Shown: positions 1 to 10,110 of the stretch, in pieces | Position numbering within the stretch: the stretch's first letter is position 1 | How the letters are laid out: every line of letters starts with the position of its first letter | NCBI GenBank assembly: GCA_903828455.1 | Contig: CAIKMJ010000034.1 | Coordinates: forward strand, 1-58,180 | Length of the DNA: 58,180 nt | Source: an uncultured Acidobacteriia bacterium | Lineage (GTDB): Bacteria > Acidobacteriota > Terriglobia > Bryobacterales > Bryobacteraceae | Reading direction: 5' to 3' | Position numbers and translations under genes: made by a program | The notes under the pieces: generated by a model | What the model saw: the letters and a program-made list of their open reading frames with translations, nothing else | Databases searched by the model: none | Told to the model about the DNA's origin: nothing

Positions 1-255
1 CAATCGCGCTATCCCGAACCGGACGAAGATTCACCCGATGCCGATACGCCAAACAGCCAAATCGCACCCGAAAATACCAAAGAACCCCAGAACCAGTTGA
101 AAACGCAGGACCGTCCAACCCAACCCGCACCCGCCGCAGCGCACAACGCGGCCCACAGCCCCCACCCGGCCACCCCGAACCCGGCCCCGTCGCCCGATTC
201 GCGCCCCGCCACCCCGCCGCATCCCCCGTTCGGAGGCGAAAAACGAGCCGCCTGA
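1..255 (+). CDS. 3' end of a protein with a Pro/Ala-rich tail (partial)
   Basis: The first frame of the window is open from base 1 to a TGA at 253-255, giving 84 residues of a C-terminus whose start lies outside the window. The stretch starts acidic (PEPDEDSPDAD) and then becomes a low-complexity Pro/Ala/His/Asn tail ending FGGEKRAA. Third codon positions are GC-rich, as in the neighbouring genes, and the direction matches the next gene. I do not recognise the family. The tail looks like a disordered or periplasm-spanning extension. A chance open frame in C-rich DNA is possible, so confidence is moderate. Confidence 0.45.
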   Translation, partial: QSRYPEPDEDSPDADTPNSQIAPENTKEPQNQLKTQDRPTQPAPAAAHNAAHSPHPATPNPAPSPDSRPATPPHPPFGGEKRAA

Positions 256-461
256 CCCACTCCCGCTCCTCCAGTCCGCAAGCAAGGCTCACAGGCACGC
301 TGCACGTGTGCCCGCCCGCAATCGCCACCCGCGCAAACCAGGCGGACCCGAATCTTCCGCAAGCCATTGCGTCCGGCCGCTTCGCATCGGTCAATTCAGA
401 TAAGCTGGATGCAGGAGTGAGCGTGCAACTTTTCACTGGCCGGCTTCGTCTGGACGCTTAT

Positions 462-2282
462 ATGGATCGCGGCAACCTGCTCTCTCGCAGCGGCGCTCTC
501 GCTGCGTTCGCGCTGCTCGCCGCCTCGGCCTGCCCGGCGCAGATCAGCTTCCCCGGCCAATACCCCGGCGGCCAATACCCCGGTGGCCAATACCCCGGCG
601 GCCAATATCCCGGTGGCCAATACCCGGGCACACAATATCCCGGCTCCCAGTCCCCCGCCAGCGGCCGCCGCGGCCAGCAGACATCGCCGAACTCCGGCAC
701 CACCAGCAGTTCTCAGACCTCCGCCTTCCACCAGACCATCGCCGGCATGCTGCGCCGCGTCTCCTCCGGCTCCGTCGTCGTCGAAGCGGACGACCGCCGC
801 ATCGTCTCCGCCACCCTCAACAGCTCCTCCCGTCTCTCCAAGATCGCCGACGGCCAGGGCACCGTCGTCGCCCGCCTCGCCGACTTCCAGCCCGGCGACC
901 ACGTCACGCTCGACGTCACGCAGGACGACAACACCTCTTTCCGCGTCTTCGAAATGAAGCGCACCCGCATCGGCACCGATGACGAACAGCGCGCCGCGCT
1001 CCGTCCCATGGATTCCGATTCCCTGCCCATCGCTTCCGGCGGCGGCATCTCGGCCACCGGCGGCGGCTCGTCGAACTCCGCCGCGGCTTCCTCCGGCGAC
1101 GACCCGGACCGCCCGCGCCTCAAGCGCTCCCCGTCCGCCAGTGACTCGGACGGCACGCCGGCACCGTCCGCCACAGCCGCTGATCGCCCCACCGTCGATC
1201 GACCCACCGCCGATCGACCCAGCGCTGATCGACCCACCGCCGTTCGTCCCACCGTCGTTCCGGATTACGATTCCTCTCGTTCCGCCACCATTGCTCGCCG
1301 CGCCGCCCCCGCGCCGGTCGCCGCCGCAACGCCCGATCCCGATGACCCCGGCCCGCCCCGTCTGACGCGCAATCGCGACGCAGCAACGCAGCGCGCCTCC
1401 GCCGCCCAGCCCGGCTACACCCAACCGGTCGACACCCAGCCGGTCGACACCCAGCCCGGCCCCCAGCAGACCGCCGCTCAGGACATGGACGACCTCTCCC
1501 CGCGCCGCCTCGACGCCCCGCCCGACCGCGGACTCCCCGTCGACCCCGGCGCCGCGCCTCTCCGCTCCAGCGGCAACAACATCATCGATCAGGCCCGCGC
1601 CGCCGCCGACGAGTTCGCCAATACCCTGCCCAACTACGAAGTCAAACAGTTCACCACCCGCTACCAGACCGAGCAGGCCAGGGGACGCCAGACCTCCTGG
1701 CGCGCCATCGACACCATCACCACCGACGTTAAGGCCGAAGGTGGCCGCGAAACCTACAGCAACCTGATGATCAACGGCCGCCGCTCCAATGAAGCGCCCG
1801 AAAAGACCGGTGCCTGGTCCACCGGCGAATTTTCCAGCGTCCTGCTCGACGTTCTCTCGCCCTGGACCGACGCGGAGTTTCGCAACAAACGCACCACCAC
1901 CATCGTCAACCACTCCGCCATCCGCTATGAGTTTTCCGTCGATCAGCCCAACTCGCACTGGCACGTGACCACCGAGTCACAGTCCTACGCCCCGGCCTAC
2001 AGCGGCGCCATCTGGATCGACGCCCAGAACTTCCGCGTGCTCCGCATCGAGATGTCCGCCCGCGACATGCCGCGCGGCTTCCCCCTCGACACCGTCGAAT
2101 CCGCCGTGGATTACGATTATGTCCGCCTCGGCGATTCGCAGCTCTACCTGCTGCCCACCCACGCCGAAAACCTGACCTGCGCCCGCGGCACCGCCGACTG
2201 CCAGCGCAACGTCACCGAATTTCGCAATTATAAGAAGTTCAGCGCCGACACCTCGATCACCTTCGGGACACCCGACCAGTAA
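462..2282 (+). CDS. secreted repeat-rich acidobacterial protein with a C-terminal globular domain
   Basis: This is a 606-residue protein of unknown function, probably secreted. The frame is open further upstream, but the ATG at 462 (GGA seven bases before it) starts a signal peptide with a basic N-terminus, a Leu/Ala core and cleavage near CPAQ. After that come six QYPGG-like pentapeptides (about residues 32-61), a disordered Ser/Pro/Asp-rich region, five DRPTx-type pentapeptides (about 240-264) and a short QPVDT repeat. The last roughly 230 residues are non-repetitive and beta-rich in appearance, and carry CARGTADC, a possible disulfide pair. The gene converges on lptB. The C-terminal domain resembles conserved acidobacterial secreted proteins that I know only as uncharacterised. 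Confidence 0.8.
   Translation: MDRGNLLSRSGALAAFALLAASACPAQISFPGQYPGGQYPGGQYPGGQYPGGQYPGTQYPGSQSPASGRRGQQTSPNSGTTSSSQTSAFHQTIAGMLRRVSSGSVVVEADDRRIVSATLNSSSRLSKIADGQGTVVARLADFQPGDHVTLDVTQDDNTSFRVFEMKRTRIGTDDEQRAALRPMDSDSLPIASGGGISATGGGSSNSAAASSGDDPDRPRLKRSPSASDSDGTPAPSATAADRPTVDRPTADRPSADRPTAVRPTVVPDYDSSRSATIARRAAPAPVAAATPDPDDPGPPRLTRNRDAATQRASAAQPGYTQPVDTQPVDTQPGPQQTAAQDMDDLSPRRLDAPPDRGLPVDPGAAPLRSSGNNIIDQARAAADEFANTLPNYEVKQFTTRYQTEQARGRQTSWRAIDTITTDVKAEGGRETYSNLMINGRRSNEAPEKTGAWSTGEFSSVLLDVLSPWTDAEFRNKRTTTIVNHSAIRYEFSVDQPNSHWHVTTESQSYAPAYSGAIWIDAQNFRVLRIEMSARDMPRGFPLDTVESAVDYDYVRLGDSQLYLLPTHAENLTCARGTADCQRNVTEFRNYKKFSADTSITFGTPDQ
555..644 (+). repeat. 15-bp minisatellite, six units
   Basis: Six consecutive 15-bp units (consensus GGCCAATACCCCGGY) encode QYPGG/QYPGT pentapeptides just after the signal peptide of the gene at 462. 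Units differ mainly at silent third positions. The unit length preserves frame, so copy-number change would lengthen or shorten the protein without a frameshift. Confidence 0.9.
1179..1253 (+). repeat. 15-bp minisatellite, five units
   Basis: Five 15-bp units of the type GCYGATCGACCCACC encode DRPTx pentapeptides (ADRPT, VDRPT, ADRPS, ADRPT, AVRPT) inside the gene at 462. A third, shorter 15-bp repeat (ACCCARCCGGTCGAC, about two and a half units from 1419) follows in the same gene. Confidence 0.85.
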
Positions 2283-2284
2283 TC

Positions 2285-2367
2285 GCATCGGCCCGCACGG
2301 CACATCGGCCCGCACGGCACATCGGTCCGCACGGCGCATCGGTCCGCGCGGCACATCGGCCGGCACG
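2285..2367. repeat. 17-bp tandem repeat between convergent genes
   Basis: Just after the stop of the gene at 462 there are five near-identical units of about 17 bp (consensus GCACATCGGCCCGCACG; the first is two bases short). They fill nearly the whole gap to the end of lptB. The unit is not a multiple of three and lies between converging genes, so it is non-coding. It could act in termination of both genes or simply be a minisatellite. Confidence 0.85.
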
Positions 2368-2377
2368 GCGCTTGCCG

Positions 2378-3109
2378 TTACGGCATCTGAAAGCTGAACG
2401 ACTCGCCCAGGTAGACCCGCTTCACTTCCGGGTCGCGCGCCAGCGTGTCCGGGCTGCCCGTGCGGAAGATCTTGCCGTCGTTGATGATGTACGCCCGGTC
2501 CGTCACGCTCAGCGTCTCGCGCACGTTGTGGTCAGTCACCAGGATGCCCAGCCCGTCGCGCTTCAGGTCCAGAATGATGCGCTGCAGCTCCAGCACCTGA
2601 ATCGGGTCGATGCCCGAAAACGGCTCGTCCAGCAGCAGGAAGCTCGGATCGATCGCCAGCGACCGCGCGATCTCCACCCGGCGCCGCTCGCCGCCCGACA
2701 GCACGTAGCCCTTGCTGCGCCGCACCGTCCCGAGGCCCATCTGGTCGATCAGCTGATTCATCCGGTCGCGCCGCTGCCGGCCCGGCATCTTGCGCGTCTC
2801 CAGAATCGCCATCAGATTCTCTTCCACCGACAGCTTCCGGAACACCGAAGCCTCCTGCGGCAGGTAACTGATCCCGTGCCGCGCCCGCTGGAACATCGCC
2901 ATATCGGTCAGGTCCGTGCCGTCCAGCAGCACCTTCCCCGAATCCGGGCTGATCAGCCCCACCACCATGTAGAACGACGTGGTCTTGCCCGCCCCGTTCG
3001 GCCCCAGCAGCCCGACAATCTCGCCCCGCTCCACGCGCAGCGACACGTCATTCACCACGCGCCGGCCGCGGTAGGACTTCGAGATCTCGACTGTTTCCAG
3101 CTTCTGCAT
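2378..3109 (-). CDS. lptB: LPS export ABC transporter ATP-binding protein LptB
   Basis: This is the cytoplasmic ATPase that drives lipopolysaccharide extraction by the LptB2FGC complex. It is 243 residues, the usual LptB length. Visible motifs are Walker A (GPNGAGKT, about residues 36-43), the LptB-typical [15 protein letters not shown]-loop region, the signature [13 protein letters not shown], Walker [14 protein letters not shown] and the switch His in VTDHNVRET. Its ATG overlaps the TGA of the upstream lptC-like gene by one base (TGATG), so translation is probably coupled. No lptFG genes are in the window. The identification is secure because the Q-loop and switch regions distinguish LptB from LivF-type ATPases. 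Confidence 0.95.
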   Translation of the reverse strand: MQKLETVEISKSYRGRRVVNDVSLRVERGEIVGLLGPNGAGKTTSFYMVVGLISPDSGKVLLDGTDLTDMAMFQRARHGISYLPQEASVFRKLSVEENLMAILETRKMPGRQRRDRMNQLIDQMGLGTVRRSKGYVLSGGERRRVEIARSLAIDPSFLLLDEPFSGIDPIQVLELQRIILDLKRDGLGILVTDHNVRETLSVTDRAYIINDGKIFRTGSPDTLARDPEVKRVYLGESFSFQMP

Positions 3110-5361
3110 CAGGACTTTTTGCGGAGGTGCGACTGCGTCTTCGGCTCTTTCGCGTCTTTCTTCTGATCCGGCGCGCCATCTACCAGCAGCCGGTCGTCGT
3201 TGGTAAAGTAAGTCAGCTTGTCGCCCTTTGTACTACCCCGCTTCGAGTCCTGAAGTTGCGGTGCGCCGCCGGAAAGGACGATTTTCCCCTCGCCCGTGTA
3301 GTACTCGGCGTGCTCGCTGTTCCCCACTCGCTGCCGGTCCGCGGCGAACTGCACAATCTCCACTTTACCGTCACTGAACGCGTGGTTCAGCCGCGAATCC
3401 GCGCCCGAATTTTCTTCGTTCAGCCACGCCTGCAGCGCTTCGCTCTTCACCGTCATCGACGGCCGCCAGAAATCCACCCCGCCCGTGTAGTGCGCCTGCC
3501 GGTCCGCATCGGTGTAGACCATGTGCTGCGCCTTCACCACGGTCGCCGTGGGACGCATCTCATCCTGGAACTGCGTCACCACTTTGCCATCCGCCAGCAG
3601 CGTCTTCCGGTCGCGGTCGATATCGATCCGCTCCGCCTGAATCCGGTTCGAAGCCTGCCACACCGCCGCATTGCCCGCATAATGCAGCACGTGATTGCGA
3701 TTGGCCGACGTTACGCGGTCCGCCGACCCCTGCGTCGGCGCGCTCTTATCCAGCATGGCCGAAGATTCGTTCTTCTGATCCGCCAGTCGCACCGTAACCG
3801 CGTGCCCGCGCGCGTCGAAGTCCCCGGTCGCCTGATCCAGCACAATCTGATCCGCCGTCGTGGACCCCGTGTCGTCGGCAATCCGCGCCCCGCGCTCCAG
3901 CGTCATCACGTTCTTCTCGTTCTCCAGCGTGGCGCTTTCCGCCTGCGCCTTGCGCTCCGCCTCCGCATAGCGGAAGTCGCCGCTCTGCTTCATCGTGCGG
4001 ACTTCGCCCTTTTCGTCGAACGCCACATCCAGCGTCCGGCTGCTGGTGTACGCCGTCGCCAGCGAACCACGCTTGCGCCGCAGGTCCTCTTCCGATGGAT
4101 ACGTCTCGGTGGACGCCGCCGTGGCATGGAACGTCTGAATCTCGTTGCGTGCCCCGTAGCCCACTGTGATCCGATCCGCCTTCAGCAAACGGCGATGATG
4201 TCCGGCCTGGTTCGGCACAAACTCCATCGTCCCCGGCGTCATCGTCTCCACCTTGTTCAGTTCCCGCCCGCCCGGCTTCATGTAGACCTCAATGTGCTCG
4301 GACTTCATCAGCCGCGTATCCGCCGTATTGCCCTTTGGATCAGGCACCGGCTTCGATTCCAGCGAGCCGTGGCCGGTCGCCGTGGCCGCCGTGAGCACGG
4401 TCTCTTTCTCCGCCGTGGCGAACGTCATCCAGACCTGATCGCCGTTGATCGTCGTCAGCGACGTCGTCGAGTTCGCAATCAGCTTTGCGTGCCCCGTACC
4501 GTTCACCGACTGGATCGCGCCGGCATCGTCGTAGGCCACATGCAGCGCATCCGCCGAATAGTCCACGTCGCGGCCCGGCGTCTTATCGGTTCCATGCCCC
4601 GCCGCCGCGTCGATCCACTGGATCAGGCTCCCGTCGATCTTCACCGTGCTCTTTTGCGCGTTGATGATGTTCTGCTCCCGCGTGAGTCGGGACCACGGCT
4701 GCAGCACAAGAATCCCGGCCGTCTCGTTCCACTCCAGTTCGCCCGCCTCCACCTTCATCGAAGCGCTGCCCGGTTCCTTGCCGCGCAGATTCAGCGTCAC
4801 GTCGTGCTCCAGATACAGCGCGTGTGTTTGCGGATCGTAGCGCGCGCCGGTGCACGTCCCGTCGCCATTCTCGAAGGTGAATGCCACGTGCTCATCGGTC
4901 ACCGCCTGGCCGCTTTTGCTGTCGAAGTTGATTCCCGCTGTCGTGATGGTCGTCAGCTGGTGCGGCGGTTCGCCCGAAACCGGCACGTCCAGCGTGATCT
5001 CCGCCGCGCCCGGCGAATACAGCCGGTTGTCGCTCGTGCTGAACTCCGCCGCCTTGCTCTTTACGCGGTCGAAGTGCAGCCCGTCCTTCTGAAAGATGCG
5101 CAGTTCGATGTCGCCCAGTTCGGCGCGCGAACCATCCGCCGACTGACGGAAGCTTTTGGCGAACATTTTGACCTGCGGCTGCCCGTTGCCGCTCTGCCCC
5201 CACTCCCAGTCGTTCGCCATCGTCTTGGTGTCGAGCGACACCGCCGATGGAACCGGCCGTTGCTGGCTCTTCCGAACGGTCTGCTGAACCTGGTAGATTC
5301 GGAAGACGGCGGCGGAAACGAGAACAATGGCCAGCAGCAGGAGCCAGCGCAGACTTCGCAT
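3109..5361 (-). CDS. lptC: long LptC/LptA-like LPS transport protein
   Basis: This 750-residue protein has a single N-terminal membrane anchor (about residues 5-22, [14 protein letters not shown]), then an LptC-like periplasmic domain ([21 protein letters not shown], followed by [26 protein letters not shown]). The rest continues with repeated OstA/LptA-type beta-jellyroll strands such as [14 protein letters not shown] and [21 protein letters not shown]. LptC is normally about 190 residues and LptA about 180, so this protein looks like LptC fused to several LptA-like repeats that could form much of the periplasmic LPS bridge. It lies directly before lptB with a one-base overlap. Family assignment is confident; the multi-domain reading rests on strand pattern only. 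Confidence 0.8.
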   Translation of the reverse strand: MRSLRWLLLLAIVLVSAAVFRIYQVQQTVRKSQQRPVPSAVSLDTKTMANDWEWGQSGNGQPQVKMFAKSFRQSADGSRAELGDIELRIFQKDGLHFDRVKSKAAEFSTSDNRLYSPGAAEITLDVPVSGEPPHQLTTITTAGINFDSKSGQAVTDEHVAFTFENGDGTCTGARYDPQTHALYLEHDVTLNLRGKEPGSASMKVEAGELEWNETAGILVLQPWSRLTREQNIINAQKSTVKIDGSLIQWIDAAAGHGTDKTPGRDVDYSADALHVAYDDAGAIQSVNGTGHAKLIANSTTSLTTINGDQVWMTFATAEKETVLTAATATGHGSLESKPVPDPKGNTADTRLMKSEHIEVYMKPGGRELNKVETMTPGTMEFVPNQAGHHRRLLKADRITVGYGARNEIQTFHATAASTETYPSEEDLRRKRGSLATAYTSSRTLDVAFDEKGEVRTMKQSGDFRYAEAERKAQAESATLENEKNVMTLERGARIADDTGSTTADQIVLDQATGDFDARGHAVTVRLADQKNESSAMLDKSAPTQGSADRVTSANRNHVLHYAGNAAVWQASNRIQAERIDIDRDRKTLLADGKVVTQFQDEMRPTATVVKAQHMVYTDADRQAHYTGGVDFWRPSMTVKSEALQAWLNEENSGADSRLNHAFSDGKVEIVQFAADRQRVGNSEHAEYYTGEGKIVLSGGAPQLQDSKRGSTKGDKLTYFTNDDRLLVDGAPDQKKDAKEPKTQSHLRKKS

Positions 5362-5421
5362 GGGGTCACTACCAGTTTAGCGGGCCTTCCGCTTTATGGA
5401 AGCCGGCCTGTTTCAGCCCGC

Positions 5422-5946
5422 CTACTTCAGCACGGCCGTCTTGAAGCTCGTCGTGATCTTCTTGAACGCTTCGAGCGCGTTGTAGACGATCGGGCAGTAT
5501 GTCGCCCGGTCCGGCATCTGCCACATCCGGCTCTCGAATGAGCCCGCCCCGCGCATCAGATGCGGGAAGTCCCGGCACGTATCCGGCCGCGCGTCATAGA
5601 TCGTGCAGTCGTTGCCGTCCAGAAAGATGCAGCCCGTCTCGCGCCGCCGCAGAATCGTCTCGTTCTTCTCGAATACGGACGAAGTCGTGTACTGCTCCAG
5701 CACCTGCTTCGGCGTAATCCGCAGATACTTCGCCAGGCGCTCGATGTCGCGCTTCGTGATGTCCGTCTCCGCCACCTTGCAGCAGTTGGCGCAGGCCCGG
5801 CAGTCGATCTGCTCCTCAATTTCTTCCGCCATCCGCCGAAAACGCAGCTCCGGAAAGTTCTGCCGCCGCAGATGCTTGCCGAAACGCTCGTTCTCCGGCT
5901 GGGCCTTTTCCCCCAGGCGTTTGATTTGGACCAGATCCGTTATCAC
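5422..5946 (-). CDS. YkgJ-type zinc/iron cysteine-cluster protein
   Basis: This 174-residue protein belongs to the CxxCxxCC family (YkgJ, annotated as putative zinc- or iron-chelating). The cluster CRACANCC is visible, with further Cys residues in RETGCIFLDGNDCTIYDARPDTCRDFPH and in the C-terminal YCPIVYNALEAF, the usual pattern for this family. The frame is open further upstream but would run into the divergent transporter gene. The GTG at 5946, preceded by GGAACAGA, gives the N-terminus VITDLVQIKRLGEK, which fits homologs as I remember them. Its biochemical role is unknown. It is divergent from the peptide transporter, with 37 bp between the starts. Confidence 0.8.
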   Translation of the reverse strand: MITDLVQIKRLGEKAQPENERFGKHLRRQNFPELRFRRMAEEIEEQIDCRACANCCKVAETDITKRDIERLAKYLRITPKQVLEQYTTSSVFEKNETILRRRETGCIFLDGNDCTIYDARPDTCRDFPHLMRGAGSFESRMWQMPDRATYCPIVYNALEAFKKITTSFKTAVLK

Positions 5947-5983
5947 TCTGTTCCAGCGTAGCGTGCCACAATGAGCGATAACG

Positions 5984-7477
<1,494 letters not shown>

Positions 7478-8596
7478 GTGGCCCTTTGGGAAAAATACGC
7501 CGACCAGTTCCCCGTAACGAAGAAACTGACTTACCTGAACCACGCCGCCGTGGCGCCGCTGAGCCGCCGCGCCGCCGAAGCTATGCAGCATCTGGCGCAG
7601 GATGCCCTCGAATACGGCAGCCAGCACTACGCCGAGTGGATGGAAACCTACGACGGCGTGCGCCGCGCCACCGCCAAGCTCATCAATGCCACGCCCGAAG
7701 AGATCGCCATCGTCAAGAACACCTCCGAAGGCATCGCCACCTTTGCCATGGGCTTCGACTGGCAGCCGGGCGACGTGGTGGTCGCGTTCCTCGAAGAATT
7801 CCCGGCCAACTACTATCCGTGGAAGCGCCTCGAAGCGCGCGGCGTCGAAGTGCGCTGGCTGTCCGTCTTCGATCCGCTCGATAAGATCGACGCCGCCGCC
7901 AAAGGCGCGCGCCTGCTCGCCATCAGCTACGTGCAGTACCTGAGCGGCTATCGCGTCAACCTGCAGGCCATCGGCGAAATCTGCGCCAGCCACGGCTGCC
8001 TGTTTCTGGTCGATGCCATCCAGGGTCTTGGCGCCTTTCCCATCGATGTGCATCTCGATGACATCGACGTTCTCGCCGCCGACGGCCACAAGTGGCTGCT
8101 CGGACCCGAAGGCTGCGGCGTCCTCTACATCCGCCGCGACCTGCAGGATGAAGTCGAGCCCCTCGAATTCGGCTGGACGAACGTCGCCGGCTACGCCGAT
8201 TACGCCTCACGCGACATGAAGCTCCGCTCCGATGCCGGCCGCTACGAATGCGGCACGCTGAATACCATCGGCTGCTACGGCCTCCGCGCCGCGCTCGATC
8301 TGCTGCTCGAAATCGGCGTCGCCAATATCGCGCCGGACGTGCAGGCGCTCGGCGACCGCATCTGGAACGGCGTGCGCGAACTCGGCTTCGAAACGCTCGG
8401 CGTGCGCACACCGGAAACCGGCGCGGGCATCGTGAGCTTCCGTAAGCCGGGCATCGAAAGCCCGGTGATCGTGCGCCGGCTGCGCGAGGCCGGCATCATC
8501 GCCGCGCCGCGCCAGGGCTGGGTCCGAACCGCGCCGCACTTTTACATCGAGCCGGCGAAGATCGACGAAATGCTCAGTCTGCTGAAGAGCGTGTAG
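7478..8596 (+). CDS. class V aminotransferase (PLP enzyme)
   Basis: This 372-residue fold-type I PLP enzyme belongs to the class V aminotransferase / cysteine desulfurase superfamily. It starts with GTG immediately after the transporter stop, with GGAG upstream inside that gene. Visible elements are YLNHAAVAPLSRRA near the N-terminus, the cofactor Asp in LFLVDAIQGLGAF and the Schiff-base Lys in ADGHKWLLGPEG (Lys205). I see no desulfurase Cys loop, and the C-terminal half lacks IscS/SufS signatures, so transamination, lyase or racemase chemistry on a small amino acid is more likely than sulfur mobilisation. The exact substrate cannot be read from the sequence. Confidence 0.88.
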   Translation: MALWEKYADQFPVTKKLTYLNHAAVAPLSRRAAEAMQHLAQDALEYGSQHYAEWMETYDGVRRATAKLINATPEEIAIVKNTSEGIATFAMGFDWQPGDVVVAFLEEFPANYYPWKRLEARGVEVRWLSVFDPLDKIDAAAKGARLLAISYVQYLSGYRVNLQAIGEICASHGCLFLVDAIQGLGAFPIDVHLDDIDVLAADGHKWLLGPEGCGVLYIRRDLQDEVEPLEFGWTNVAGYADYASRDMKLRSDAGRYECGTLNTIGCYGLRAALDLLLEIGVANIAPDVQALGDRIWNGVRELGFETLGVRTPETGAGIVSFRKPGIESPVIVRRLREAGIIAAPRQGWVRTAPHFYIEPAKIDEMLSLLKSV

Positions 8597-8601
8597 CCGG
8601 C

Positions 8602-10050
8602 TTACAGCCCGGCCTGCTTCCACAATTCGTCGACCCGCGCCTTCACGTCGGGAGCCATCTTCAGCACATCCGGCCACTCGCGCGTGAAGCCTTCGCCCGG
8701 CCACTTGCGCGTGGCATCCACGCCCATCTTGCTGCCGTAATTCACCAGCCGGCTGGCATGATCGAGCGAATCGATCGGCCCCATCGTGAACTGAATGTCG
8801 CGCTCCGGGTCGATGTTATTCAGCGCGCGCCAGGCCACTTCGCTGACGTTCTGCACGTCCACATCTTCATCCACCACCACGATGCACTTGGTGAACATCG
8901 CCTGGCCCAGACCCCAGATCGCGTTCATCACCTTGCGCGCGTGGCCCGGATAAGACTTGCGGATCGACACCAGCATGATGTTGTGGAAGATGCCTTCGGC
9001 CGGCATGCACATGTCGCGCACTTCGGGCAGCTGCAGACGCATCAGCGGCAGGAAGATGCGCTCGATTGCCTTGCCCATGTAGAAGTCTTCCATCGGCGGC
9101 GGACCAACAATCGTCGTCGCGTAAATCGGATCGCGCCGCTGCGTGATACACGTCACGTGGAAGACCGGGTACTGGTCGGCCAGCGAGTAGTAGCCGGTGT
9201 GATCGCCAAACGGCCCTTCCGTGCGCAGTTCGCCGAGGTTCACGTAGCCTTCGAGCACGATCTCCGCGTTCGCCGGCACTTCGATATCCACCGTCTGGCA
9301 CTTCACCATCTCCACGGGACTGCCGCGCAGGAAGCCGGCGATCATCATCTCGTCGAGGTCGGGCGGCAGCGGCAGAATCGCCGAATACATCGTGGCCGGA
9401 TCGGAGCCGATGGCCACCGCAACTTCCATGCGCGTCGACTTGCCGTCCGCCATCAGCCGCCGGTAGTGCTCGGCTCCCTGCTTGTGCGTCTGCCAGTGCA
9501 TACCGGTGGTGCGCTCGTCGAACACCTGCATCCGGTACATCCCGCAGTTGCGCTTGCCGGTCTCGGGGTTCTTCGAAAACACCATCGGCAGCGTGATGAA
9601 CGGCCCGCCGTCCTCCGGCCAGCACGTCAGCACCGGGTAATCGTAGAGCGAAAAGTTGTCGGTTTTGACGATCTCCTGGCACGGCCCTTTGGAAACAATC
9701 TTCGGAAAGAATGCGCCCATCTCGGCCAGCTTCGGCAGCATCTTCAGCTTGCCCAGCAGCCCTTCCGGCATGCGCATTTCCAGATATTCCGAAATGCGTT
9801 TGGCCACCGAATCGACCGAATCCACCTGCAGCGCAATCTCCATGCGCCGCATGCTGGCGAAGCTGTTGATCAGCACCGGAACATTCGACCCGCGCGGCTT
9901 CTCGAACAGCAGCGCCGGCCCGCCGCTCTTGACCGAACGGTCGGCAAATTCGGTGATTTCGAGACGCGGATCCACCTCGAAGGGGATCCGCTTCAGTTCG
10001 TTATTCTTTTCGAGTGCCGCGATAAATTCGCGAAGATCGTCGTAAGCCAT
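8602..10050 (-). CDS. UbiD-family prenylated-FMN decarboxylase
   Basis: This 482-residue protein is of the UbiD family, whose members (de)carboxylate unsaturated or aromatic acids using prenylated FMN. It has the full family length and the motif EGPFGDHTGYYS, which contains the Glu-Asp catalytic pair region, plus VGPPPMEDFYMGKAIERIFLPL in the middle and GHARKVMNAIWG further on. In quinone-making bacteria such enzymes serve ubiquinone or menaquinone synthesis. Acidobacteria use menaquinone, so a menaquinone-related decarboxylase is a reasonable inference. No ubiX-like flavin prenyltransferase is in the window. It converges on the aminotransferase with five bases between stops. Confidence 0.9.
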   Translation of the reverse strand: MAYDDLREFIAALEKNNELKRIPFEVDPRLEITEFADRSVKSGGPALLFEKPRGSNVPVLINSFASMRRMEIALQVDSVDSVAKRISEYLEMRMPEGLLGKLKMLPKLAEMGAFFPKIVSKGPCQEIVKTDNFSLYDYPVLTCWPEDGGPFITLPMVFSKNPETGKRNCGMYRMQVFDERTTGMHWQTHKQGAEHYRRLMADGKSTRMEVAVAIGSDPATMYSAILPLPPDLDEMMIAGFLRGSPVEMVKCQTVDIEVPANAEIVLEGYVNLGELRTEGPFGDHTGYYSLADQYPVFHVTCITQRRDPIYATTIVGPPPMEDFYMGKAIERIFLPLMRLQLPEVRDMCMPAEGIFHNIMLVSIRKSYPGHARKVMNAIWGLGQAMFTKCIVVVDEDVDVQNVSEVAWRALNNIDPERDIQFTMGPIDSLDHASRLVNYGSKMGVDATRKWPGEGFTREWPDVLKMAPDVKARVDELWKQAGL

Positions 10051-10057
10051 GGGTTCA

Positions 10058-10100
10058 GTTCGCGCCTGTGCCTGTGCCTTCTATCATCGCAGGCGCGAAC
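10058..10100 (-). terminator. 11-bp perfect hairpin between genes
   Basis: GTTCGCGCCTG (10058-10068) pairs perfectly with CAGGCGCGAAC (10090-10100) across a 21-base loop, between the stop of the metallophosphoesterase at 10111 and the ATG of the UbiD gene. No U-run follows on the minus strand, so it may be a weak terminator, an attenuator or an mRNA-stabilising hairpin. Confidence 0.5.
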
Positions 10101-10110
10101 GCAAACCGGA

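Noticed and set aside
9-362. 117-codon minus-strand frame at the window start
   Set aside because: Gly/Arg-rich and without motifs; the plus-strand frame 1-255 has better codon character and matches the direction of the next gene.
3127-5541. 804-codon open frame on the plus strand
   Set aside because: It is the complement of the lptC-like gene with typical Arg/His shadow composition; the lptB coupling supports the minus-strand gene.
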